Shown one piece after another: positions 17,331 through 25,908 of a stretch of 64,000 bases of DNA. Position 1 is the first letter of the stretch. Each line of letters opens with the position of its first letter. Origin of the DNA: Spirosoma endbachense (GTDB lineage Bacteria > Bacteroidota > Bacteroidia > Cytophagales > Spirosomataceae); contig NZ_CP045997.1 of NCBI RefSeq assembly GCF_010233585.1, forward strand, positions 9,820,808 through 9,884,807, written 5' to 3'. A program made the translations under genes and the position numbers. Below the pieces are notes generated by a model. That model was not told the DNA's origin, searched no databases, and saw only the letters and a program-made list of their open reading frames with translations.

Positions 17331-18096
17331 GGCTACCCAGAAGTAAAAGACTTAACATCGTGAAGCAGACGCTTAACCAAGGACTTAGACCAAGTCGGTA
17401 GGTCCGGATAAAATGCTGGCCAATCAGGAGAGCAAAGCCAACCAGAGAAAGAATCGCCCAGCCTGTTATTGCTCCCAGTGCGGAAATGACTCCCCCAATC
17501 AGCAGGCTCATTCCTAAATGGCCCGTATAATCCAGCATTGTTTCGAGCAGGTTATAGCGTTGCGTAAGGATCAGGTATAGCCCGGCTAAAGTCAGTTGCC
17601 CGACTACCAACCCTAAAAATGCGGGTGGCCAGACATTGACATATCCTGTAGCGAAAAGACCGGAAATAAAGCCAAAGATGACCAGAATGAAGGCCAGCCG
17701 TTGCCCTATGTGAAACTCCGGCTGAAGATCCAGTAACTGCCACCGGCCGGGTGCCGCTGTAATAATAATCCGTCGGTTATAGGAAATGAAGGCGTAGAGT
17801 TTCTGCAAAATCACCTTGAACCATTTAAACGACAACAGCTTTTCGATCAGATCGCTCCGTCGGCCAAATGCGTATATCCAGGTATCAACACCATATAATG
17901 TCTCTCCGCTATCCAGGTCGACCATGGGTATTTCGTGACGGGCTCGTTGCCTATCTAACCGACTGATTATAGTATGTTGCACCAGTTGATCGTTGCTTAG
18001 TCGGGTTAATCTCCCGCTCTGATCGGCGGCTACCATGCCTTTCGTATAAAGTCGACACATCGGGCAGCTTCCATCATAGATAATTAGCTTATTCAT
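17308..18096 (-). CDS. DCC-family thiol-disulfide protein (DUF393) with membrane domain
   Basis: The first 110 residues are a DUF393/DCC domain: IIYDGSCPMCRLYTKGM carries the DxxCPxC signature (Cys15 and Cys18 region), like small thioredoxin-fold oxidoreductases. Unlike typical DCC proteins of 110-140 residues, this one continues to 262 residues with four or five membrane helices (about 125-260), so it is tethered. The substrate is unknown. An inverted repeat TTTCAA-N6-TTGAAA lies 19 bp upstream (18115-18132) and resembles the palindrome in front of the adjoining regulator gene. Confidence 0.8.
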   Translation of the reverse strand: MNKLIIYDGSCPMCRLYTKGMVAADQSGRLTRLSNDQLVQHTIISRLDRQRARHEIPMVDLDSGETLYGVDTWIYAFGRRSDLIEKLLSFKWFKVILQKLYAFISYNRRIIITAAPGRWQLLDLQPEFHIGQRLAFILVIFGFISGLFATGYVNVWPPAFLGLVVGQLTLAGLYLILTQRYNLLETMLDYTGHLGMSLLIGGVISALGAITGWAILSLVGFALLIGQHFIRTYRLGLSPWLSVCFTMLSLLLLGSHDNPTHF

Positions 18097-18114
18097 AACT
18101 TATTGTTTTTAAAT

Positions 18115-18132
18115 TTTCAAAAACAATTGAAA
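18115..18132. promoter_or_regulatory. Possible second GbsR operator
   Basis: TTTCAA (18115-18120) and TTGAAA (18127-18132) form an inverted pair with the same TTTCAA/TTGAAA edges as the 24 bp palindrome upstream of the regulator. It lies between the regulator stop and the DCC-protein start. Confidence 0.4.
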
Positions 18133-18148
18133 TATAGGTACAAAAAAA

Positions 18149-18649
18149 TCATCGGAATACTTTCAAAAACTGCCCCATCAGCCAGTTCTCCTCCGCTTTA
18201 ATGACCGCGTTGAGCGTGTTATCCGCAAATCCAACCACACTACTTAAACCTGTCATCACCCGCTGGAACTCCTGCGCTTCGGGCGTGTCGGCAGGTATGG
18301 ATTTCAGTTCATTCAATACGTCGACTACCGGTGTAATTTCCCGACGACGACGTTCTTTAGCTACCTGACGCGCTACTTTCCAGATGTCTTTTTCGGCAAT
18401 AAAGAACTCCCTACGCTCACCAGGTTTGAGGTGTTTGTAAATTAACCCCCAATCCATCAGATCACGCAGGTTCATGCTGGCATTACCCCGCGAAATCTGC
18501 AACTGTTCCATGACATCTTCCGTCGCCAGCGGGTCGGGCGAGATTAACAGCAAGGCGTGGAGCTGCGCCATCGAACGATTAATACCCCACTGGGTCGCCA
18601 ACGTTCCCCAGGTGTGTATAAATTTGTCTTTTGCTTCTTCGAATGTCAT
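18149..18649 (-). CDS. GbsR/MarR-family transcriptional regulator
   Basis: Winged-helix repressor of the GbsR branch of the MarR superfamily. Family hallmarks are WGINRSMAQLHALLLISPDPLATEDVMEQLQISRGNASMNLRDLMDWGLI (positions about 20-70), with the recognition helix in QISRGNASM. I chose the ATG at 18649 (166 residues) rather than a TTG two codons upstream. The -7 box TACCTTTG ends just 3 nt before this ATG, so the mRNA is likely leaderless. A perfect 24 bp palindrome covers the region upstream of that box, implying autoregulation. The signal it senses is unknown; known GbsR proteins respond to choline or related compounds. Confidence 0.9.
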   Translation of the reverse strand: MTFEEAKDKFIHTWGTLATQWGINRSMAQLHALLLISPDPLATEDVMEQLQISRGNASMNLRDLMDWGLIYKHLKPGERREFFIAEKDIWKVARQVAKERRRREITPVVDVLNELKSIPADTPEAQEFQRVMTGLSSVVGFADNTLNAVIKAEENWLMGQFLKVFR

Positions 18650-18652
18650 GTC

Positions 18653-18698
18653 CAAAGGTAGATGAAAGTTTTTTATCTTTCAAAATATTTTGAAAGAT
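18653..18698 (-). promoter_or_regulatory. GbsR promoter and 24 bp palindromic operator
   Basis: The minus strand reads TACCTTTG at 18660-18653 (-7 box). A perfect 24 bp palindrome (18675-18698), half-site ATCTTTCAAAAT, lies 14 bp upstream of it, at the place of the -33 element. A repressor bound there would block its own gene, and possibly the divergent gene too. Confidence 0.75.
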
Positions 18699-18778
18699 TT
18701 ATACGATCAAAAATAACGAGTAGTTGATCAACGATAGTTGCTTAACAAGACCGTAACATACCAGACTGGAATCAATCT

Positions 18779-18786
18779 TAACTTTG
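18779..18786 (+). promoter_or_regulatory. Promoter -7 box for the YncE-phosphoesterase gene
   Basis: TAACTTTG matches TAnnTTTG and lies 17 bp before the ATG at 18804. Its position supports this start over an ATG-like frame from 18738. Confidence 0.65.
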
Positions 18787-18803
18787 CCAAAAACATCCTT
18801 GTT

Positions 18804-21203
18804 ATGCGTATTCTACTTTCGGCATTTCTTCTCATTAGTACGCATGTATTCGTCCTTGCCCAAACGCCCAAAACGGCATCCCGCCTGACGCTGCCCAACG
18901 GGTGGGGCCTAACTCCCTTTGGTAGATCGATACCGCTCGGTGATTTGCCACTCAATCTGGCAGTCTCACCAAATAGCAAGCGACTGGCGGTCACAAACAA
19001 TGGACAGAGCACACAGAGTATTCAACTGATCGATATATCGGAAGAAAAGGTATTGAGTGAGGTGGAGATTGCGAAGTCGTGGGTTGGCCTGCGGTTCAGT
19101 CCGGATGGCAAAAAACTGCTTGCGTCGGGTGGTAACGATAACCGCGTGCTCATTTACGACGTAACGGGCGACAAGCTTACAAAAATAGATTCAGTTGTAC
19201 TGGGGAAACCCTGGCCAAACCGGATTTCGGTAGCCGGTATCGAAACGGACAAAACCGGATCAACGCTCTATGCCGTCACGAAAGACGACAGTATGCTGTA
19301 TGTCTGCGATCTGGCGACAAAGCAAGTTAAAAACCGGATAAAGCTGCCTGCTGAAGCCTATACCTGCCTGCGCTCACCGGTATCCGACGAGCTATTTATT
19401 ACAGTATGGGGTGGCGACAAAGTATTGATTTACGATCCCAAACAGCAGAAACTAACCGGAGAAATCAACACGGGAAGCCGCCCGAATGACCTGGTATTTA
19501 CCCGAAATGGCAAATTCCTGTTTGTGGCCAATGCCAATGAAAACTCGGTTTCGGTTATTGATGTCAAGACCCGGAAGGTTCTGGAAACCGTTACGACGGC
19601 TCTCTATCCAGACGCGCCAGCCGGTAGTACACCCAATGGCCTGGCCCTTTCAAGCGACCAGAAATCATTGTTAGTTGCCAACGCCGATAACAACTGCCTG
19701 GCTGTATTCGATGTGTCTAATCCCGGTCGCAGCCGGTCGCTCGGTTTCATTCCGACCGGCTGGTACCCGACGGCGGTAAAGGTCGTTGGTAAAAAGGTGC
19801 TGGTTGCCAATGGCAAGGGGTTTTCATCCAAGGCAAATCCGAATGGACCAAACCCCTACAAACGACGCGAAAGCGGAACGGAGTACATCGCTGGCCTTTT
19901 TAAAGGTACGTTGTCTTTGTTTGATTTACCCAAACCCGCCGAACTGACAAGCTTGTCGAAACTGGTTTATCAGAATACGCCCTACACGAAGGAGAAGGAA
20001 AAACTGGCGGCTGGCGAACAGAATAATCCGATTCCGAAACGGGTGGGCGAAAAATCAGCGCAAATCAAATACGTTTTTTACATTATCAAGGAGAATCGCA
20101 CCTACGACCAGGTTTTCGGTGATATGCCGGGGGGCAATGGCGACACCTCATTGTGTTTGTTTCCCGAGAAAGTTACTCCTAATCAACATGCGCTGGCCCG
20201 CGAGTTTATTTTGCTCGATAATTTCTACGTCGATGCCGAAGTGAGCGCCGATGGGCACAACTGGTCAACAGCCGCCTATGCCAATGACTACGTCGAAAAA
20301 AACTGGCCTACCAGCTATGGTGGCCGGGGTGGCACTTACGATTTTGAAGGAAGCCGTCCGATCGCGTATCCGAAGAAAGGATTCATCTGGGATTATTGCC
20401 AGCGGGCCGGTGTCCGCTACCGGAGCTACGGAGAGTTCGAAGCCTATTCGAAACGCAAAGGGTCAGCATTAGATGGCCGGTTTGCACCAGATTACCCCGA
20501 TTACGATCTGAAAATCAAAGACATTGACCGTGTAGAAGTCTGGAAGAAAGACATTGATTCGCTGATTGCAGCCAAGGCTGTTCCGCACTTCAGCAGCATC
20601 CGGCTTGGTAATAATCACACAAGCGGTGCCCGAATTGGCGCGCCAACGCCAGCCGCCCACGTAGCAGATAATGATCTGGCTTTAGGCCGTTTTGTCGAGT
20701 ATCTATCCAAGAGCCCAATCTGGAAAGAATCAGCCGTATTTGTACTCGAAGACGACGCCCAGAATGGGGCCGATCACGTTGATGCTCACCGATCGCCCGC
20801 GCTGGTAATCAGCCCTTATACCAAACGGAAACACGTGGAGCACACCATGTACTCAACCTCAGGAATGCTGCGCACCATGGAGCTGATTTTAGGTCTCCCG
20901 CCCATGAGTCAGTACGATGCAGCTGCAACGCCCATGTTTGCCTGTTTCACCAACACCCCTACCCTAACCCCCTATACCCATATTCCGGCCAATATTGATC
21001 TCGACGCCAAGAACACAGCCATGACTGAACCGGCCCGCCAGTCTGAAAAACTGGACCTGCGTTTTGCCGACAAAATCGACGACCGGTTATTCAACGAGAT
21101 CATCTGGAAAGCCATTAAAGGTGAACACTCTGTTATGCCAGCACCCAGACGGGGTGCCTTTTTGCAGGTGGCGGAAGCCGACGATGATGACGACGATAAG
21201 TGA
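18804..21203 (+). CDS. YncE-type beta-propeller fused to a phosphoesterase
   Basis: Exported bifunctional protein of about 799 residues. The signal peptide is MRILLSAFLLISTHVFVLAQ. Residues about 60-370 form a YVTN/YncE-like propeller with repeated blades (SPNSKRLAVTNNGQ, FVANANENSVSVIDVKTRKV, LLVANADNNCLAVFDVSNPG). Residues about 420-760 are a phosphoesterase of the alkaline-phosphatase superfamily, with IIKENRTYDQVFGDMPGGNG at its start and LEDDAQNGADHVDAHRSP near the metal site. The C terminus ends in a run of six Asp (EADDDDDDK), unusual and possibly metal-binding. The true substrate is unknown. The -7 box 17 bp upstream supports the chosen start. Confidence 0.88.
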   Translation: MRILLSAFLLISTHVFVLAQTPKTASRLTLPNGWGLTPFGRSIPLGDLPLNLAVSPNSKRLAVTNNGQSTQSIQLIDISEEKVLSEVEIAKSWVGLRFSPDGKKLLASGGNDNRVLIYDVTGDKLTKIDSVVLGKPWPNRISVAGIETDKTGSTLYAVTKDDSMLYVCDLATKQVKNRIKLPAEAYTCLRSPVSDELFITVWGGDKVLIYDPKQQKLTGEINTGSRPNDLVFTRNGKFLFVANANENSVSVIDVKTRKVLETVTTALYPDAPAGSTPNGLALSSDQKSLLVANADNNCLAVFDVSNPGRSRSLGFIPTGWYPTAVKVVGKKVLVANGKGFSSKANPNGPNPYKRRESGTEYIAGLFKGTLSLFDLPKPAELTSLSKLVYQNTPYTKEKEKLAAGEQNNPIPKRVGEKSAQIKYVFYIIKENRTYDQVFGDMPGGNGDTSLCLFPEKVTPNQHALAREFILLDNFYVDAEVSADGHNWSTAAYANDYVEKNWPTSYGGRGGTYDFEGSRPIAYPKKGFIWDYCQRAGVRYRSYGEFEAYSKRKGSALDGRFAPDYPDYDLKIKDIDRVEVWKKDIDSLIAAKAVPHFSSIRLGNNHTSGARIGAPTPAAHVADNDLALGRFVEYLSKSPIWKESAVFVLEDDAQNGADHVDAHRSPALVISPYTKRKHVEHTMYSTSGMLRTMELILGLPPMSQYDAAATPMFACFTNTPTLTPYTHIPANIDLDAKNTAMTEPARQSEKLDLRFADKIDDRLFNEIIWKAIKGEHSVMPAPRRGAFLQVAEADDDDDDK

Positions 21204-21233
21204 GTCTGCGTATTGGCGAGCGTCAATTGCCTG

Positions 21234-21280
21234 CTACTAAAAAGCCCTGCCGGAACAGTTCCGGCAGGGCTTTTTAGTAG
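21234..21280. terminator. Bidirectional terminator between convergent genes
   Basis: Perfect 23 bp arms starting CTACTAAAAAGCCCTGCCGG around a single central base. The stem ends in A-run/T-run on both strands. It lies between the convergent phosphoesterase and hydroxylase genes. Confidence 0.93.
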
Positions 21281-21293
21281 TCGATTCTTACAA

Positions 21294-21941
21294 TTACTTC
21301 TGAAACGACCTGAAAATATAATCCCACATAGGCGACGAAACGCCGTAATTGCTTTCGGGATTCTTGTAATGGTGAACACTGTGATTGATCCACAGTTGTT
21401 TAAAGAAATTCTTGGGCGGAGCGTAGGCATGAACGATAAAGTGCACTGCCAGATAGCCCGAGTAACCTACCAGAAAACCAGGGAAAAACGCATAAGCGGC
21501 TTCACCCATAATCAGGAAAAATAGCCCGAAGAAAGCACCAGCTACAAAAATAGCCAGAGCCGGAGGCATTGCCAGACGGGTTTTATCCTTCGGATATTCG
21601 TGGTGAATACCGTGAAAAGTGTACTGAATTTTAGCGCGTTTCGGAGTGGTAGGTGCCAGATGGTATAAGTAGCGGTGTAAAACGTATTCAAACAGGGTGA
21701 ATACCAGTAAACCCGTTATGAACAGCGTAGCAATCGTGCTCGTACTCATAGCTGTATACGTGAAGGCATACCAACCTAGAAAAACGGACAGAACCAACCA
21801 CATCGAGATGGGAACCATGATGTGGGTACGCGAAAGTGCTTCAAGAATTGGGTTATCAAACAGTTTTTTCGTGCCGCTGTTTTTTGGTCGGGTTTTACCA
21901 TGGCCGGCCATTGTTTGCAACTTCTCAGTAGTTGATTCCAT
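21294..21941 (-). CDS. Fatty acid hydroxylase/sterol desaturase superfamily membrane protein
   Basis: Di-iron membrane hydroxylase. The His clusters of the superfamily are present: HRYLYH, HGIHHEYP, HFIVHAY and HSVHHYKNPE, spaced among about four membrane helices in 215 residues. Members hydroxylate the 2-position of sphingolipid fatty acids or carotenoid rings. Bacteroidota commonly make sphingolipids, so an acyl 2-hydroxylase is a reasonable guess, but a carotenoid role is not excluded. A TAATTTTG -7 box lies at 21974-21981. Confidence 0.85.
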   Translation of the reverse strand: MESTTEKLQTMAGHGKTRPKNSGTKKLFDNPILEALSRTHIMVPISMWLVLSVFLGWYAFTYTAMSTSTIATLFITGLLVFTLFEYVLHRYLYHLAPTTPKRAKIQYTFHGIHHEYPKDKTRLAMPPALAIFVAGAFFGLFFLIMGEAAYAFFPGFLVGYSGYLAVHFIVHAYAPPKNFFKQLWINHSVHHYKNPESNYGVSSPMWDYIFRSFQK

Positions 21942-21973
21942 AGAGCAGATACGTTGACAATAAAGTAATAGTG

Positions 21974-21981
21974 CAAAATTA
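21974..21981 (-). promoter_or_regulatory. Promoter -7 box for the hydroxylase
   Basis: The minus strand reads TAATTTTG, 32 bp before the start codon. Confidence 0.6.
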
Positions 21982-22035
21982 CAACGAAAATTGGGTTCGT
22001 CATCCCAGATAGTAAATTTGGTTTACTATCTCATT

Positions 22036-23373
22036 TCATGTTTTACTAACCTCCAACTGGTCGGATAGTTTTTCCTGCATGGCCATCAGGTTTCCCTTAG
22101 GCAATTTAGGTTTGATTATTAAGCGTAGTGAATTACTGTATGTCAGATAGTTAAACATCCAGTTCAGGAATATAGCCAGACGGTTTTTCACACCAACTAT
22201 CGACATTAAGTGAACAAACAACCATGTTAGCCACGCAAAAAATCCCTGAAACTTAAAAAATGGCAAATCAACTACAGCCAGTCCACGACCGATGGTAGCC
22301 ATTGTGCCCAGATCACGATAGGTAAACTCCTCTAATGGTTCGTTTCGAATCAGATGAAAAAGATTTTTAGCCAGATGGCGTCCTTGCTGAATAGCCGGTT
22401 GTGCCACCTGCGGATGCCCGTTTGGCCATTTCTCTTCAGTCATCAGCGCCACGTCGCCAATAGCAAATATATCGGTAAAGCCCTGAACCTGGTTGTAGCG
22501 ATTGACCAGCACGCGCCCACCCCGCCCAATGACCTCCGCAGGAAGCCCCGCGAGGGGATTAGCCTTAACGCCAGCCGCCCAGATCAGGTTATTCGTTCGC
22601 AATGTCGACCCATCGTTCATGGTAACGATTTTCCCGTCGAAATCTTTTACCCGCGTGTTCAGCCGAACATTTACGCCAAGTTCTTTCAGATAGGCCAGCG
22701 AGTGCTCCTGTGATTCAACCGACATTGGCCCCAATAGCTCCCCACCCGACTCGATGAGATAGATATCCATCATCTTAAAGTCCAATTCAGGATAATCTTT
22801 GGGCAGGACGGTCCGACGCATTTCAGCCAGTGTCCCACAAAGCTCCACGCCCGTTGGCCCGCCCCCAACGACGACCACGTCCATAAGCCCCTCTTTTTCG
22901 TCTTCGGTTTCGACACTCAGCGCATCCTCAAAGTTTTGCAGCATCCGGTTGCGCAACGCGATCGCTTCCGATACCGACTTCATTGACAGCGCTTTTTCAA
23001 TAATGTTCTGCTGATTAAAAAAATTAGTGTCGGCACCGGTAGCCATGACTAAATAATCGTACGTGATCGGTCCCAGTTCGGTATCAACTGTTTTGTCGGC
23101 AGGACGAACACCCGTTACACTAGTCACACGGATGTGTACGTTCTTGCAGTTGCCAAATACCGTCCGTAGCGGAAACAGAATAGAATTGGCCTCCAGCCCG
23201 GCCGTAGCCACCTGGTAATACAGGGGCTGAAATTCATGGTAGTTCTGCTTATTGATCAGTACGACCTGAAATTCTTTCTTTCGGGATAACTTACGGGCTA
23301 GTTTCAAGCCGCCAAAGCCCGCGCCGACAATAACAACACGCTTCCGATCCGTTTGGGGTATGTTTGGGTTCAT
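22036..23373 (-). CDS. ndh: Type II NADH dehydrogenase (NDH-2-like)
   Basis: Single-subunit, non-proton-pumping NADH:quinone oxidoreductase on the cytoplasmic face of the inner membrane. The FAD-binding motif is VVIVGAGFGGLKLARKL, followed by the NDH-2 signature QNYHEFQPLYYQVATAGL, a second nucleotide motif VVVVGGGPTGVELCG (NADH) and FAIGDVALM near the C-terminal FAD contact. The last 60 residues contain hydrophobic segments (FFAWLTWLFVHLMSIVGVKNR) that fit membrane attachment. The 445 residues match the family. It may be co-transcribed with bshA upstream (96 bp gap). Confidence 0.92.
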   Translation of the reverse strand: MNPNIPQTDRKRVVIVGAGFGGLKLARKLSRKKEFQVVLINKQNYHEFQPLYYQVATAGLEANSILFPLRTVFGNCKNVHIRVTSVTGVRPADKTVDTELGPITYDYLVMATGADTNFFNQQNIIEKALSMKSVSEAIALRNRMLQNFEDALSVETEDEKEGLMDVVVVGGGPTGVELCGTLAEMRRTVLPKDYPELDFKMMDIYLIESGGELLGPMSVESQEHSLAYLKELGVNVRLNTRVKDFDGKIVTMNDGSTLRTNNLIWAAGVKANPLAGLPAEVIGRGGRVLVNRYNQVQGFTDIFAIGDVALMTEEKWPNGHPQVAQPAIQQGRHLAKNLFHLIRNEPLEEFTYRDLGTMATIGRGLAVVDLPFFKFQGFFAWLTWLFVHLMSIVGVKNRLAIFLNWMFNYLTYSNSLRLIIKPKLPKGNLMAMQEKLSDQLEVSKT

Positions 23374-23469
23374 GGATTGAGTTACGATTTATGAGAGGTC
23401 TCTGACGATTTAAAGGGATCTAAATTGCCTGCCGTCCCTCATAAATCGTTCTGCCGCTATGTTTGTTCA

Positions 23470-24606
23470 CTACACTGCCAGCCGGGACTCTTTCAACACC
23501 CGCTCATAGTGAGCTTCATAGAGCGGCAAGATACGGGATAACTCGAATTCCTTGGCTCTTGCCAGCGCATTTGCCTTGAAAGTAGGCAGATGTTCATCGT
23601 CTAAAACATAGAGTGCGTTTTTGACCATGTCATCGACATCGCCAACCGGACTCAGGAAACCCGTTACACCCTGTATGTTCAATTCAGGAAGCCCACCGGC
23701 GTTTGATGTGATCAGCGGCACTTCGCATGCCATCGCTTCGAGGGCTGCCAGTCCAAAACTTTCGTTTTCGGAAGGCATCACAAATAAATCGGCTACCGAT
23801 AACACTTCTTCAACCGCATCCAGCTTGCCCAGAAACCTCACCTGATCGTAGATGCCCAGGTCACGCACCAGGCGTTCTATTCGGGCACGTTCGGGACCAT
23901 CGCCGACCAGCAATAGTTTTGCCGGTATCTGTTTCTGAACATGAAAAAACATCATAACAGCATCGTCGATCCGCTTCACCCGACGGAAATTTGACGTGTG
24001 CACAATCAGTTTTTCACCGTTCGGGCAGATCGCTTTCTTGAAGTGTTCTTTCTGCTGGCGCCGGAATCGATCCAGATCAATGAAGTTCGGAATGACTTCG
24101 ATATCGCGGTGAACCTTAAAATGAGCGTACGTATCCTGTCGTAGATTTTCGGAAACCGACGTAACGCCATCAGACTCGTTGATACTGAACGTTACAACAG
24201 GCTCATACGATGCATCCTTACCTACGAGTGTGATGTCAGTACCATGAAGTGTTGTAACAACAGGCACGTTCCGCCCCTGCGAGCGCAGAATCATTTTAGC
24301 CATATAGGCCGCAGATGCGTGCGGAATAGCGTAGTGAACGTGTAGTAAATCAACGTTTTCGTTCGTTACTACATTAACCATTTCGCTGGCCAGAGCCGAC
24401 TCATAGGGAGCGTACTGAAAGAGCGGATATGATGGTATATTTACTTCGTGATAAAAAACGTTTTCGTTGAAAAAATCGAGCCGAGGTGGTTGCTGATAAG
24501 TGATGAAGTGAATCTGGTGGCCATTTTTAGCCAGTGCTTTACCAAGTTCGGTGGCGACAACGCCACTGCCCCCAAAAGTCGGGTAGCATACAATACCGAT
24601 TTTCAT
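23470..24606 (-). CDS. bshA: N-acetyl-alpha-D-glucosaminyl L-malate synthase BshA
   Basis: GT4 glycosyltransferase of the first step in bacillithiol synthesis: UDP-GlcNAc plus L-malate to GlcNAc-malate. The 378 residues begin with the family motif MKIGIVCYPTFGGSGVVATE. Further on are LLHVHYAIPHASAAY, TTLHGTDITLVG and VIPNFIDLDRF, then the GT4 donor-site EX7E region in ENESFGLAALEAMACEVPLI. The N-terminal signature is specific for BshA rather than generic GT4. No bshB or bshC is in the window. A TATGTTTG -7 box lies 44 bp upstream. Confidence 0.92.
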   Translation of the reverse strand: MKIGIVCYPTFGGSGVVATELGKALAKNGHQIHFITYQQPPRLDFFNENVFYHEVNIPSYPLFQYAPYESALASEMVNVVTNENVDLLHVHYAIPHASAAYMAKMILRSQGRNVPVVTTLHGTDITLVGKDASYEPVVTFSINESDGVTSVSENLRQDTYAHFKVHRDIEVIPNFIDLDRFRRQQKEHFKKAICPNGEKLIVHTSNFRRVKRIDDAVMMFFHVQKQIPAKLLLVGDGPERARIERLVRDLGIYDQVRFLGKLDAVEEVLSVADLFVMPSENESFGLAALEAMACEVPLITSNAGGLPELNIQGVTGFLSPVGDVDDMVKNALYVLDDEHLPTFKANALARAKEFELSRILPLYEAHYERVLKESRLAV

Positions 24607-24649
24607 GTATTAAGCCCTGTGGGCTGGGAACGATTTGTTCGAACAACAC

Positions 24650-24657
24650 CAAACATA
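24650..24657 (-). promoter_or_regulatory. Promoter -7 box for bshA
   Basis: The minus strand reads TATGTTTG, a full TAnnTTTG match 43 bp before the start codon. Confidence 0.6.
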
Positions 24658-24810
24658 TAGCAAAAGAATCCCGATAGGGTAGGATTTGGTGATTGGCCTA
24701 ATCCAGGTAAATACATAATTGGCCGATCGGTTCTCTGACTAATTGTGCAAACCAATTACCGAATTACCTCAATCACCAAATTCCGGTAGTTACCTAATCG
24801 CGAAAACCCT

Positions 24811-24818
24811 TATTTTTG
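24811..24818 (+). promoter_or_regulatory. Promoter -7 box for the prenyltransferase
   Basis: TATTTTTG lies 12 bp before the ATG at 24831. A frame from 24816 would start inside this box, which supports the later start and a very short leader. Confidence 0.7.
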
Positions 24819-24830
24819 CAAAAAAACGCC

Positions 24831-25706
24831 ATGTCTACGCGTCAGCCCATACCCTTTTCGGCCTTCGCATTCGGATTCCTGCGGCTGATCCGGGTGCAGA
24901 ATCTGCTGATTGTGGTATTGACGCAATTTCTGGCCCGGCTCGTTCTGGTTGGCCCCCGCGAAGCCTGGCCCCGGCTGCTGACCGACCCAACCATTTGGCT
25001 CCTTTCGTTATCCACCGTTTGTATTGCCGCAGCCGGTTATATCATCAACGACTATTTCGACATCAAGATTGATCTCGTCAATAAGCCCGACCGAGTGGTC
25101 ATAGGTCGTTATCTGAAGCGTCGAGTTGCCATTGGCACGCATCAACTCCTCAACATAATCGGCTGTCTCATTGGCTTATATTTGAGTAAGTGGGTATTTC
25201 TGACCGATGTTATTTCGGTATCACTTTTGTGGCTTTATTCGGCCCAGCTAAAGCGACAGCCTTTTATTGGGAACATTGTTGTTTCGCTGTTAACAGCCTT
25301 GTCGCTCATTGTTCTGGCGGTTTATTACCGTCAGAATGCCGAAATGCTGCTTATTTATGCCTTGTTTTCGTTCGGCATTTCGCTTGTCCGTGAAATCATC
25401 AAAGACATGCAGGATGTTCGGGGCGACGCCCGGTTCGGTTGCCGGACATTGCCGATCGTCTGGGGACTACGCCGAACCAAATACCTGCTCTACGTACTCA
25501 TCGGGTCGTTTATTTTCTGTATGTTTCTCATCGCCGATTCGCTTAGTAATCTGCGGCTTGGCCTGATCTTCCTGGTACTTCTGATTCCACTCATCTGGCT
25601 CACCTACCGGCTTGTTTTTGCCGACACCCGACGCGACTTCGGCTACCTGAGCAATCTTTGTAAGCTCATTATGCTTTTGGGTGTTGTGAGCATGGTATGG
25701 GCATGA
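24831..25706 (+). CDS. UbiA-family prenyltransferase
   Basis: Integral membrane prenyltransferase that joins an isoprenoid diphosphate to an acceptor. Both Asp-rich motifs of the family are present: NDYFDIKIDLVNKPDR and DMQDVRGDARFGCRTLPI. About eight or nine hydrophobic helices span 291 residues. The acceptor is uncertain. The second motif and overall form are like geranylgeranylglycerol-phosphate geranylgeranyltransferase-type members common in Bacteroidota, but a quinone (MenA-like) or heme-O role cannot be excluded from sequence alone. The start at 24831 is set by the -7 box. Confidence 0.86.
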   Translation: MSTRQPIPFSAFAFGFLRLIRVQNLLIVVLTQFLARLVLVGPREAWPRLLTDPTIWLLSLSTVCIAAAGYIINDYFDIKIDLVNKPDRVVIGRYLKRRVAIGTHQLLNIIGCLIGLYLSKWVFLTDVISVSLLWLYSAQLKRQPFIGNIVVSLLTALSLIVLAVYYRQNAEMLLIYALFSFGISLVREIIKDMQDVRGDARFGCRTLPIVWGLRRTKYLLYVLIGSFIFCMFLIADSLSNLRLGLIFLVLLIPLIWLTYRLVFADTRRDFGYLSNLCKLIMLLGVVSMVWA

Positions 25707-25810
25707 AGACGGGCTGTTCACTAAAGACTACCTGTTGAGAACTGCCTGCTACCGTTTACTCAAGGGCCTGGCTACTAATTGTTAGTTACAGATACATTTG
25801 TTTTCAGTAG

Positions 25811-25882
25811 GCTTTGGACAGAGATCCGTGGTATAATTAAGCCTGAGTATCAATAAACCGTGGCACGATCTCTGCCAGAGGC
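25811..25882. repeat. Dispersed GTGCCACGGT inverted repeat, copy F
   Basis: The right arm ACCGTGGCACGATCTCTGCC followed by AGAGGC pairs with the left arm GCTTTGGACAGAGATC then CGTGGTAT, with a few differences and one gap. It lies between co-directional genes, ending 26 bp before the next start. Confidence 0.65.
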
Positions 25883-25908
25883 TTATTCCAACTAAACTCG
25901 TCTTTTGT

